The position numbers and the translations under genes are program-made. From Burkholderiales bacterium (GTDB lineage: Bacteria > Pseudomonadota > Gammaproteobacteria > Burkholderiales > Burkholderiaceae_C), in the NCBI GenBank assembly GCA_016213205.1, contig JACRAZ010000091.1, positions 1 to 49,379 on the forward strand: 49,379 bases of DNA. The letters run 5' to 3'. The notes beneath the pieces were generated by a model, which worked only from the letters and a program-made list of their open reading frames with translations, did not search any database and was not told the origin of the DNA. This document shows, in pieces, positions 7,271 to 14,823 of this stretch. Numbering within the stretch: the stretch's first letter is position 1; every line of letters begins with the position of its first letter.

Positions 7271-7765
7271 TCAGCCCGGGGCGCTGGCCGGCCCCTGGCA
7301 CAGCCAGTCCGCCAGCGCATCGCCCACCAGGCTGTAGGCGCGGCCGAACCCCGCCACCAGCCGCGCCGAAACGGGCTGCAGCACGAAGAGCGAGAAGTCG
7401 CCCAGTTCGAACGTGATGGCCGCCTGCGGAAAGCGCGCCAGGTAGGCGGCCCGCGCCTGTGCATGGCCTGCATCGTCGCGCGGCAAGGCCTGGGCCTGGG
7501 CCTGCAGCGTGACGCGGGCCAGGGCCTGCGGCGCCGTGTCGGCCCGCGGCTCGTCCATCACCAGCAGGCTCACGCGCGGGTGTTGCAGCATGTCGGCGGT
7601 GTGGGTGGCCAGCGCGCTGACATGGATCAGCACACGCGCCTGGCCGGTGGGCAGCACGAAGGGCACCATGGACACCGCGGGGTCGCCTCGGTGCAGCGTG
7701 CCCAGCGCCGCCACGGGGCGGGTCGCGAGCAGGGTGCGCAATGAACGCGCGGCATCGGGATCCAT
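7271..7765 (-). CDS. Pyridoxamine 5'-phosphate oxidase-like FMN-binding split-barrel protein
   Basis: 164 aa from the ATG at 7765, preceded by AGGAG. The sequence MDPDAARSLRTLLATRPVAA, then LGTLHRGDPAVSMVPFVLP and VLIHVSALATHTADMLQHPR, matches the PNPOx/HugZ-like split beta-barrel family that binds FMN or heme. The C-terminal part (AAYLARFPQAAITFELGDFS) fits family members that act on small flavin-linked or heme substrates. No PLP biosynthesis gene is nearby, so a true pyridoxamine oxidase role is unlikely. It sits alone between the nitroreductase promoter and the hydrolase gene; co-transcription with the 9053-7830 gene is possible because the gap is only 64 bases. Confidence 0.85.
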   Translation of the reverse strand: MDPDAARSLRTLLATRPVAALGTLHRGDPAVSMVPFVLPTGQARVLIHVSALATHTADMLQHPRVSLLVMDEPRADTAPQALARVTLQAQAQALPRDDAGHAQARAAYLARFPQAAITFELGDFSLFVLQPVSARLVAGFGRAYSLVGDALADWLCQGPASAPG

Positions 7766-7829
7766 CGTCGAGCTCCTGGGCGCCCGGTGCATCGGGCCGT
7801 GGCCCGCATGCCTGGCCGCGGTGCAGTCC

Positions 7830-9053
7830 CTACTTCGCCGCGGCACTCCCCGCGGCTGCGGCTTCGTCGTCCACCGCCTTCTGCACCGCCCGGTAGAAGG
7901 CCTCCCGCGCCGCGCTGGTGGGCGGGTGGCTGGCGCCGCCGGCCCAGTTGGCGTTGGAGGCGATCACGAGCTTGCGCTTCGGGTCGATGAAGATGCCCTG
8001 GCCGAAGATGCCGCGCGCGGAGAAGGCGCCATCGTCGTAGGTCCACCACTGGTAGCCGTAGCCCAGGCCGGGGCGGCTGGTCGCGGTGCGGGTGCCGGTG
8101 GCCTCGGCCAGCCAGCCGTCGGGCAGCACGCTGCGGCCGTCCGGGCCGCGCGCGCCGTTCAGCACGTACAGGCCCAGGCGCGCGAAGTCGCGCGGGGCGG
8201 CCTGGATGCAGCAGCCGCTGATCTCCTTGCCGGTCTTGCTCAGGATCCAGGTGGCCTGCTGCTCCATGCCGGCCGGCAGCCACACCTTCTCGGACAGGTA
8301 GGTGGCCAGCGGCTTCTTGGCTGCCTGGCCCACCAGGATGCCCACCAGGTTGGTCTCGCCGGTGCTGTAGTGCCAGCGCGTGCCGGCCGGCACCTCGCGC
8401 GGCAGGCGGCGCAGGTAGCTCACGACCGCGTCCACGCCTTCCTCGGGCTTGTGGTTGTTGAACTTCGCCACGTCCGAGTTCGGGTCGGCGTAGTCCTCGT
8501 TCCAGCGCACGCCGGAGGTCATCGTCAGCAGCTGGCGGATGCTCACGTCGTCGTAGGCCGAGCCCTTCATCTGCGGGATGTAGTCGCTGACCTTGTCGTC
8601 CATGCTGCGGATGTGCCCGTCGCGCAGCGCGGCCCCCACCAGCAGCGAGGTCATCGACTTGGCCACCGAGAAGCTGGTCCAGCGCCCCTCGGGCCCGAAG
8701 CCCAGGCCGTAGCGCTCCAGGCGCAGCTTGCCGTCGTGCACGATCAGCAGCGCGGCGCTGCGCTGGCCGGCCATGTAGGCATCGATGTCCTGTTCCAGCT
8801 TCAGGGGCGGTCCGGGGGGCAGCGGCAGCGGCGTGCCGCCGGCGGGCACCTCGCGCACCTTGGCCAGCACCGGCAGCCGGTCGAGCGCCCGGAATGCGGC
8901 ATCACGCTGCGACTGGCTCCAGAACAGGATGTCGCGGTTGGTGGGCAGCGCGGCCAGCAGGCCGCGGGTCTCCTTGTCGAGGCTGAACCAGCCCGAGGTG
9001 CCGGCCACGACCACGACCGCCAGCACCCCGAGTGCGATGTGTCTCTTCTTCAT
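7830..9053 (-). CDS. Serine hydrolase of the beta-lactamase / class C penicillin-binding protein family
   Basis: 407 aa. An N-terminal membrane anchor or uncleaved signal (IALGVLAVVVVAGTSGWFSL) is followed by the catalytic S-x-x-K motif S129-V-A-K132 (WTSFSVAKSMTSLLV). A Y-S-T/ETN motif near residue 232 (WHYSTGETN) supplies the second Tyr box, and GIFGQGIFIDP near the C-terminus takes the place of the KTG-like strand. DNA region LLTMTSGVRWNED is typical of esterase/6-aminohexanoate-dimer-hydrolase (EstB/NylB)-type members. The likely role is a periplasmic esterase or amidase; antibiotic resistance is not implied. Start chosen at 9053 for the membrane segment and GGAAGG upstream. Confidence 0.88.
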   Translation of the reverse strand: MKKRHIALGVLAVVVVAGTSGWFSLDKETRGLLAALPTNRDILFWSQSQRDAAFRALDRLPVLAKVREVPAGGTPLPLPPGPPLKLEQDIDAYMAGQRSAALLIVHDGKLRLERYGLGFGPEGRWTSFSVAKSMTSLLVGAALRDGHIRSMDDKVSDYIPQMKGSAYDDVSIRQLLTMTSGVRWNEDYADPNSDVAKFNNHKPEEGVDAVVSYLRRLPREVPAGTRWHYSTGETNLVGILVGQAAKKPLATYLSEKVWLPAGMEQQATWILSKTGKEISGCCIQAAPRDFARLGLYVLNGARGPDGRSVLPDGWLAEATGTRTATSRPGLGYGYQWWTYDDGAFSARGIFGQGIFIDPKRKLVIASNANWAGGASHPPTSAAREAFYRAVQKAVDDEAAAAGSAAAK

Positions 9054-9306
9054 TCCGGCACCTTCCCAATGACCTTGGTGATGGACTGCATTGGACACGA
9101 TGTGGGCCCGCATGCCGCCCGCGCGCCGCGACACCGCACATTGACGCCTGGCAAGGACGGCACGCCAACAGGCGGGTGAGCGGCCGCCCAGGCTGCCGCA
9201 GCGTTGCCGCCCGTCAAAACAATCCGCGCCAGGCGGCCTACTGTTTGAACAGTGCCGTCGAAACACCGGCTGCGTGCCGGATGGCGGCGCGGGTTGGGAG
9301 TCCCTC

Positions 9307-11253
9307 ATGGACAAGAACGGGTGGCGTTGGGGTGGCGCGTTGCAGGCGCGCCGGTGGTGGGCGGGTCTGGCCATGGCCCTGCTGGGGGCCACGGGCGCGC
9401 AGGCCGCGGTGTCGCTGAGCCTTTCGCCCAGCGGCTACCTGCCGGACAACCGCAACACGCAGGTGGTGGTCACGGCGCGGTGGTCGGGCGGGGCGGCGGT
9501 GGAGAGCTTCGCCATCTGGTACAACGGCCGCCTGATCACCACCGAGTTCACGAGTTATGCCACGGTGACGCGGCCCGACAACCAGACCATCGTGGCCACC
9601 GTGGACCTGCTGTTCCCGGCTGGCAGCCACACGCTGACGGCCTCGCTGAAGGTGGCGGGCGAGGCGCAGGCCAACGCGGGCACCACCTTCCACGTGCCCG
9701 ACCTCGACCAGACCCGGCTGCGCAGCACCGTGCTGGCGCGGGTGAACGAGATGCTGCACCGGCACGATGCCTTCCGCTTCAGCCGGGCCATCAGCCTGGG
9801 CGACCCGGCCTTGTTTGCCGCGCGGGCCAGCGACCCCTCGTTCCAGGTCTATGTCGACCCGGTGTACCTGAAGTACGACGACCCCCAGGGCACCACGGCG
9901 CAGTACGTCGAGAAGTACTACTTCGGGCTCAGCTACTACCGTGATCTCGTGCTGGGGGTGGACCCCGAACTCTTCGGCCTGAACCGCGAGCCGCAGGCGC
10001 GGTTCGGCCCGGTGATCCTGTGGCACGAGATGGTCCATGCCATGAGCCACCTGGCCGAGGAAAGTGGCAGCCCCAACCGGCTGCAGGGCCCGATCCCCTT
10101 CATGAGCGACGAGGCGATCGACCACTTCCACCTCTACTGGGCCGAGCACTGCATGGGCCTGGGCCTGGAGCGGCTGAAGGTGTTCGAGCAATTCATCGTG
10201 CAGCGCGGCACCGGCACGCCCTCGGCCACCGATGCGGCCACCGCGCGCAACACCTGGCGGCAGTTCGTCAGCACCTGCAATGCCTCGTCCGACCCGATGG
10301 GCGTGCCCACGCCCGAGCAGCGGGCCACCTTCAAGCGCCTGACCGGCTTCCACATCGACCCCGCGGCCGTGAAGGCGATGTACCGCGAGCAGGGCTTCTC
10401 GGGCCTGTACTTCGATGCCACCGTGGTCACGCAGCTCAGCCCGGCCGATGGCGCCAGCGTCACCACCGAGCAGGTGACCGCCACCGCGCGCGTGAGCACC
10501 GATGCCAGCGCGCCGGTGGACCAGGCCGGCTTCCTGATCAACGGCGCGGTGCAGATGGGCACGCTGGCGGGCGACACCTTCTCGGCCACCTTGCCGCTGC
10601 GCATGGGCAGCAACACGCTGCAGCCCGGCGTGATCGTGCGTGGCGCCGATGGCCTGCCCGGCCAGGCGGTGCTGGGCAGCGCGATCACCGTCACCCGCAA
10701 GGCGCCGCCGGCGGTGTGCCCGCAGATCACCACCTGGAGCAATGCCGACCAGTCGTTGTACGCGCCGCTGCGCATCACCCGCGTGGACCACGAGAACACG
10801 CCGGGCTACTTCTACTTCTACCTGTTCGCCAACCCGAACAACCCGCAGGAAAAGGTGATCCGCAACACCTACTTCAGCCTGCGTGCATCGCCCTCGCTCA
10901 CACGCGACATGACCTTCGCCAACAACGTGGGCGTGAGCCTGATCTCGTTTGCCAGCGCGGCCGACGCGTCGCTGGTGTGGTCGCGCGAAATGGCCACCTG
11001 GGACGCCACGCCGCCCGGCAACCGGCCCGACCTGGTGCAGCGCGACGCCACCATGCTGCTGTGGAGCTGGACCGCCATCGACGGTGCCAAGAACATCGAG
11101 GGCCTGTACCTGCACCAGGGCAGCGTCATCGTCTATGTCGGCCTCAAGAGCCTGCTGGCCAGCGACGTGATCGGGCAGCAGGGCGTGGCCACGCTGCTGC
11201 AGCGGGCCAGCACCACGCTGGGCCTGGTGGACGTGAAGTGCGGCGGGCGCTGA
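9307..11253 (+). CDS. Secreted putative zinc metallopeptidase (HEXXH) with Ig-like region
   Basis: 648 aa. GGGAG precedes the ATG at 9307; the signal peptide runs to GAQA-AV (about residue 34). Residues about 35-130 look like a beta-sandwich. A middle domain contains H240-E-M-V-H244 (ILWHEMVHAMSHLAEESG), the HEXXH zinc/catalytic signature, within an alpha-helical context. An Ig-like stretch (SPADGASVTTEQVTATARVS) and a C-terminal module starting at CPQITTWSNADQS and ending in a Cys follow. I do not recognise a named peptidase family; the third zinc ligand is not obvious. It is monocistronic, flanked by oppositely oriented and PEP-CTERM genes. Confidence is high for secretion, moderate for peptidase function. 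Confidence 0.7.
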   Translation: MDKNGWRWGGALQARRWWAGLAMALLGATGAQAAVSLSLSPSGYLPDNRNTQVVVTARWSGGAAVESFAIWYNGRLITTEFTSYATVTRPDNQTIVATVDLLFPAGSHTLTASLKVAGEAQANAGTTFHVPDLDQTRLRSTVLARVNEMLHRHDAFRFSRAISLGDPALFAARASDPSFQVYVDPVYLKYDDPQGTTAQYVEKYYFGLSYYRDLVLGVDPELFGLNREPQARFGPVILWHEMVHAMSHLAEESGSPNRLQGPIPFMSDEAIDHFHLYWAEHCMGLGLERLKVFEQFIVQRGTGTPSATDAATARNTWRQFVSTCNASSDPMGVPTPEQRATFKRLTGFHIDPAAVKAMYREQGFSGLYFDATVVTQLSPADGASVTTEQVTATARVSTDASAPVDQAGFLINGAVQMGTLAGDTFSATLPLRMGSNTLQPGVIVRGADGLPGQAVLGSAITVTRKAPPAVCPQITTWSNADQSLYAPLRITRVDHENTPGYFYFYLFANPNNPQEKVIRNTYFSLRASPSLTRDMTFANNVGVSLISFASAADASLVWSREMATWDATPPGNRPDLVQRDATMLLWSWTAIDGAKNIEGLYLHQGSVIVYVGLKSLLASDVIGQQGVATLLQRASTTLGLVDVKCGGR

Positions 11254-11355
11254 ACCGCAAACCGACGAACGTGGGGGGTGCGGCGCAGCGACAGGTTTGT
11301 GGATGCACGGCGGCGGACATCGCTGCTAATGTCGGGCCAGCTGAAGGAGCCCCGC

Positions 11356-12057
11356 ATGAACATCGTTCGCAGCCATGGTTGCCGCATCGCGGCGCTTGCA
11401 TTGGGGCTCGTGGCAGGCGCCGCGCAGGCCAGCCTGATCGGCGGGGTTGAATTCCCGCAGGGCGCGGTGTCCTTCGCCGACCAGGTGACGTCGTACAACG
11501 TGGGCGCCGTCAGCCCCACCCAGCCCAGCACGCCGCACCGGGGCGCCTTCAATGCCCTGGGCACGCCTGATTACGCCGGCGACAACAGCTGCAGCAGCCA
11601 GGCCGATTGCTCGTTCGTGTCGCTGGGCGACGGCGGCAGCCTGGTGGTGCGCTTCGTCGACAACAAGCTCACCGGCAGCGGCAACAGCGCGGCCGACCTG
11701 TGGATCTTCGAGGTCGGCCCCGATGTCGAGGACATGTTCGTCGAGATCAGTGTCGACGGCAGCACCTGGCTCAGCGTGGGCAAGGTGGGTGGCGCCACCG
11801 CGGGCGTGGACATCGACGCCTTCGGCTTTGGCCTGGGCAGCATCTTCGAGTATGTGCGCCTGACCGACGACACCGCCCTCGACGGGCAGAGCGGCGCCAC
11901 CGTGGGGGCCGACATCGATGCCGTGGGCGCCATCTCCACCATCGCCACGCCGGTGCCCGAGCCCTCGGCCCTGCTGCTGGCGGCCACGGCGCTGCTCGGC
12001 CTGCGGTTCGCGCGCCGTTCGCGGGCCGCGCACGGCCTGTTCGCCACGCGCGGGTGA
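11356..12057 (+). CDS. PEP-CTERM sorting domain protein
   Basis: 233 aa. GAAGGAG lies 6 bases before the ATG. After the signal peptide (cleavage near GAAQA-S) comes a beta-rich domain with acidic loops (VEISVDGSTWLSVGKVGG, DIDAFGFGLGS) typical of many Burkholderiales PEP-CTERM surface proteins. Two cysteines flank DNSCSSQADC. The C-terminus is VPEPSALLLAATALLGLRFA plus an Arg-rich tail, here followed by an unusually long extra tail (about 12 residues, ending FATRG). Function is unknown beyond exosortase-dependent sorting. It follows the HEXXH gene by about 100 bases on the same strand, but has its own spacing and ribosome site. Confidence 0.88.
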   Translation: MNIVRSHGCRIAALALGLVAGAAQASLIGGVEFPQGAVSFADQVTSYNVGAVSPTQPSTPHRGAFNALGTPDYAGDNSCSSQADCSFVSLGDGGSLVVRFVDNKLTGSGNSAADLWIFEVGPDVEDMFVEISVDGSTWLSVGKVGGATAGVDIDAFGFGLGSIFEYVRLTDDTALDGQSGATVGADIDAVGAISTIATPVPEPSALLLAATALLGLRFARRSRAAHGLFATRG

Positions 12058-12268
12058 GCACGCCGGGGCACCCCGGCCTGGCGGGTGCTCATGCGGGCGT
12101 CGCCGCGCGCTGAGCCGGCCCCGGCGGCCATTGCGGCGGCGGGCTGCCGCCGATCAAGCCCGGGGCAGGCAGTGCTGGACTTTCGGTATGCTGCGCTGCA
12201 ACATGGCAGTGCCTGGGCACGCCGGCATCCTGGCCGGCCGCAGCCCGGCGCCCGAACAGGAAGGCCCC

Positions 12269-13396
12269 GTGGAACTGGATCTCGACGACGCGTTTGCCGA
12301 GCTGGGCTTGCGCGCGGACGCCAGCGAACGCGACATCAAGGCGGCGTGGCGCCGGCTGGTCTCGCGCTGGCACCCCGACCGCAACGCCAGCGCCAGCGCG
12401 CTGGCCCGCATGCAGCGCATCAACCGCGCGGTGGAGGCCATCCGCCAGGCCGGCCGGCTGGGTGCCAGCGTGGCCGGGGCGGCCGGCGCGGCCGATGACG
12501 CACCGGCCGAGCCCCGGGCTGCCCGCCGGCCGGACACGTCGGCGCAGCACGCCGGCGCGGCCGCCGCTGACGATGCGCCGCCGGAGGCCGGCCCGGCCCA
12601 CGAGGCGCCGGCCCGGACCATCCGGCGCCGGGTGCGGCTGAGCCTGGAAGAGGCCGCCACCGGCTGCACCAAGCTGCTGCGGGGCACGCTGGCCCGGGCC
12701 TGCGCGGCCTGCGATGGCCAGGGCTTCCGGGTGCCGGGCGGGCACTGCCCGCGCTGCCGGGGCTCCGGTGCGGTGTGGCAGGGCAGCTGGTTCGGCTGGC
12801 CCGGCACACGGGTGGCGTGCGAGGCCTGCCACGGCGGCGGCCTGGCGCGCCAGCCCTGCGCCGCCTGTGCCGGCAGCGGGCAGGCACCCAGCCGGCGCTA
12901 TGCGGTGCAGGTGCGCTTTCCGCACGGCGTTCGAGACGGCGACCTGCTGGTCGTGAAGGCAGGCCCGGGCACGCCAAGTGCGCCCCCTGGCACGCTGGAA
13001 ATCCGCGTCGAGGTGCAGCCGCACCCGTTCCTGCGGCTGGAGCCCGACGGCACAGTGCGCTGCGAGATGCCGGTGGACGGTTTTGCCTGGGTCGCCAACC
13101 ACCCGGTGCCGCTGCCCACGCTGGACGGCCTGCACAGCCTGCCACTGCAGCGTGGCCAGCTCCGCTACCGCCTGAAGGGCATGGGCTTTCCGGTGGACCG
13201 CCGCGGGCCGCGCGGCGACCTGTGGGTCCACATCACGCCGGTGTTTGCGCCGAAGCCCAGCACCGACCAGCAGATCCTGCTGGACCAGCTGGTGGCCACC
13301 ACCACCGGCCCCGATGCGCCGCCGCCGGACGACACGCTGGCCCGCTGGCAACACCAGCTGCGCGCATGGCAGCGCGGCGCCGCGCGCCGCCGCTGA
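12269..13396 (+). CDS. DnaJ-like co-chaperone (J domain plus zinc-finger and C-terminal substrate domains)
   Basis: 375 aa from GTG at 12269 (AGGAAGG just upstream). Residues 3-60 are a J domain with the invariant H35-P-D37. Instead of a Gly/Phe-rich linker there is an Ala/Pro-rich linker (about 70-120). Four CxxCxGxG-type units follow: CAACDGQG, CPRCRGSG, CEACHGGG, CAACAGSG, giving the two zinc centres of type I DnaJ. The C-terminal beta domain (YAVQVRFPHGVRDGDLLVVK onward) resembles DnaJ CTD I/II. It should recruit an Hsp70 and bind unfolded clients. It is not in a dnaK operon, and the missing G/F region suggests a specialised rather than housekeeping partner. Confidence 0.88.
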   Translation: MELDLDDAFAELGLRADASERDIKAAWRRLVSRWHPDRNASASALARMQRINRAVEAIRQAGRLGASVAGAAGAADDAPAEPRAARRPDTSAQHAGAAAADDAPPEAGPAHEAPARTIRRRVRLSLEEAATGCTKLLRGTLARACAACDGQGFRVPGGHCPRCRGSGAVWQGSWFGWPGTRVACEACHGGGLARQPCAACAGSGQAPSRRYAVQVRFPHGVRDGDLLVVKAGPGTPSAPPGTLEIRVEVQPHPFLRLEPDGTVRCEMPVDGFAWVANHPVPLPTLDGLHSLPLQRGQLRYRLKGMGFPVDRRGPRGDLWVHITPVFAPKPSTDQQILLDQLVATTTGPDAPPPDDTLARWQHQLRAWQRGAARRR

Positions 13397-13497
13397 GCAC
13401 ACGGCCGCGGTGCCCGCGCCGCCCGCGCTGCAGAAGCCGTTGTGTGCGCAGCCCCGGGTGCTGGTGGGGGCGCTGTCGAACTGCCCCAGCGGCCCGT

Positions 13498-13542
13498 CCA
13501 GCAGCACCTGGTCCAGCAGCACCTGGTCCAGCAGCGCCTGGC
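13498..13542. repeat. 15-bp tandem repeat, three units
   Basis: CCAGCAGCACCTGGT occurs at 13498-13512 and 13513-13527 and as a variant (CCAGCAGCGCCTGGC) at 13528-13542. It lies in the 193-base gap between the convergent dnaJ-like and DJ-1-like genes. The period is a multiple of three and both strands stay open through it, but no convincing gene covers it. Confidence 0.9.
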
Positions 13543-13589
13543 AGCTGCTGTCCTGGAGGCGCAGGCCCGTCCCCAGGCCCGCCAGGCTT

Positions 13590-14708
13590 TCAGGGTTGCG
13601 GATACTCCAGTTGCAATGCCACCAGCGCGGCGGTGGCCGGGCCATAGCGGCCGGCAATGCCACGCAGCGCGGCGTCCAGGGCCGCGACCGGGCTCATGCC
13701 GTCCAGCGGCTTTAGCGGCAGGCCGGCCGCCGCGGGGTCGGTGGCGTGCTGGTCCGGCAGGAGGAGCAGGCCGCCCCGCGTGCGCACATCGTCGGCGGAG
13801 GGCGCTATGCCGAGCACCCGCGTGCGGTAGGTCCGGGCGTAGGCGTCGGCGGCCAGCGCCAGCGCCACCTCGTCGGTGCCGTTGGACACCGGGATGCCGA
13901 TGTCCTCGTGCGACCAGAACGCGAGCCAGTTCGCGGCCGCCGCGAGCACGTGGGTGCTGCGCAGCTGGAAGTCTGCGCTGGTGTGCCGGGCATCCCAGCC
14001 GGTGGCGCCCATGGCCCGCGCGACCGCCTGCGCGCGGGCGCGGCCGCCGATCGCCTCGACCAGCGCCAGCGACACCGGCATCGACGCGGTGACGCCGGTG
14101 GTGGTGACCACCGGGCCATCGGCCAGGTAGCGCCGGTTGCGCAGCCAGCGGGTGTCGGGGAAGGTCTTCTCCAGCTTCTCGAACGAATACCAGTGCCCCA
14201 CCGCCCGGCGTTGCGAGAGCAGGCCGGCATGGGCGAGCACCCAGACACCGTCGCACACCCCGACGATGGTGGCGCCCTTGGCGGCCTGCTGCTTCACCCA
14301 GGCCTGCAGGGCCGGGTCTTCGACATGGTGCACGGCGGGCACGATCACGTAGTCGGCGCCCTGCGGCACCCGGGCGTCGAATTCGTGCACGGTGAACTGC
14401 GGCCGCAGCTTGAGCGCGGGGAACATCTGGATCGGCCCCGGCCGGGTGGCCAGCGCCACGACATCGGCCACACCGGAGGCCTGCAGCACGCCGTAGGGCA
14501 CGACGTAATCGGTGAGTTCGGTGAAGCGGTTCTCGCCCACCACGGCCACCACCGGCCGGGCGCGGCCGAACCGGGGTGTGTGGGCCGGCAGGCCTGCGGC
14601 CGCCTCGGGCGGCTCGGGCTTGGCCTGCGGGCCGGCACTGGGCGAGGAACAACCGAGCAGGAGGGCGACGCTGAGCATCAGCGCGGCAGCGAGGCGACGA
14701 CGGGACAT
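13590..14708 (-). CDS. DJ-1/PfpI (GATase1-like) domain lipoprotein
   Basis: 372 aa. The N-terminus is a lipoprotein signal (ALMLSVALLLGC20SS). Residues about 50-230 form a DJ-1/PfpI fold as found at the front of GlxA/FtrA-type AraC regulators: RPVVAVVGENRFTELTDYVV, nucleophile elbow GVCDGVWVLAHAG with the conserved Cys, then TTTGVTASMPVSLALVEAIG. There is no C-terminal AraC helix-turn-helix; instead about 130 further residues follow (ADFQLRSTHVLAAAANWLAF onward). So it is an envelope-anchored sensor- or enzyme-like relative of cytoplasmic regulators. The ATG at 14708 is preferred because it precedes the lipobox leader directly. No partner gene is evident. Confidence 0.82.
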   Translation of the reverse strand: MSRRRLAAALMLSVALLLGCSSPSAGPQAKPEPPEAAAGLPAHTPRFGRARPVVAVVGENRFTELTDYVVPYGVLQASGVADVVALATRPGPIQMFPALKLRPQFTVHEFDARVPQGADYVIVPAVHHVEDPALQAWVKQQAAKGATIVGVCDGVWVLAHAGLLSQRRAVGHWYSFEKLEKTFPDTRWLRNRRYLADGPVVTTTGVTASMPVSLALVEAIGGRARAQAVARAMGATGWDARHTSADFQLRSTHVLAAAANWLAFWSHEDIGIPVSNGTDEVALALAADAYARTYRTRVLGIAPSADDVRTRGGLLLLPDQHATDPAAAGLPLKPLDGMSPVAALDAALRGIAGRYGPATAALVALQLEYPQP

Positions 14709-14799
14709 CGTGTTCGGGGCCTGGGGTTCGGCGGTGGACGAGGGCCTCGATGCTAGCATTTGAAGTGAGCGGCTAACCGGACAACCCTGCACGCGACGT

Positions 14800-14823
14800 G
14801 CTGGGTTCGTTCACAGGTTCTCA
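14800..14823 (-). repeat. Stop-codon-linked motif, copy 1
   Basis: The stop TGA (14823-14821) of the methyltransferase gene is followed at once on the minus strand by GAACCTGTGAACGAACCC (14820-14803). The same sequence follows the stop of the MFS gene at 48648, and a two-mismatch version follows kdpC at 34296. The motif contains three GAAC units. Confidence 0.8.

Noticed and set aside
13245..13715. Possible pentapeptide-like repeat gene across the 15-bp array
   Set aside because: Only three units, no start signal, and no conserved extension on either side.
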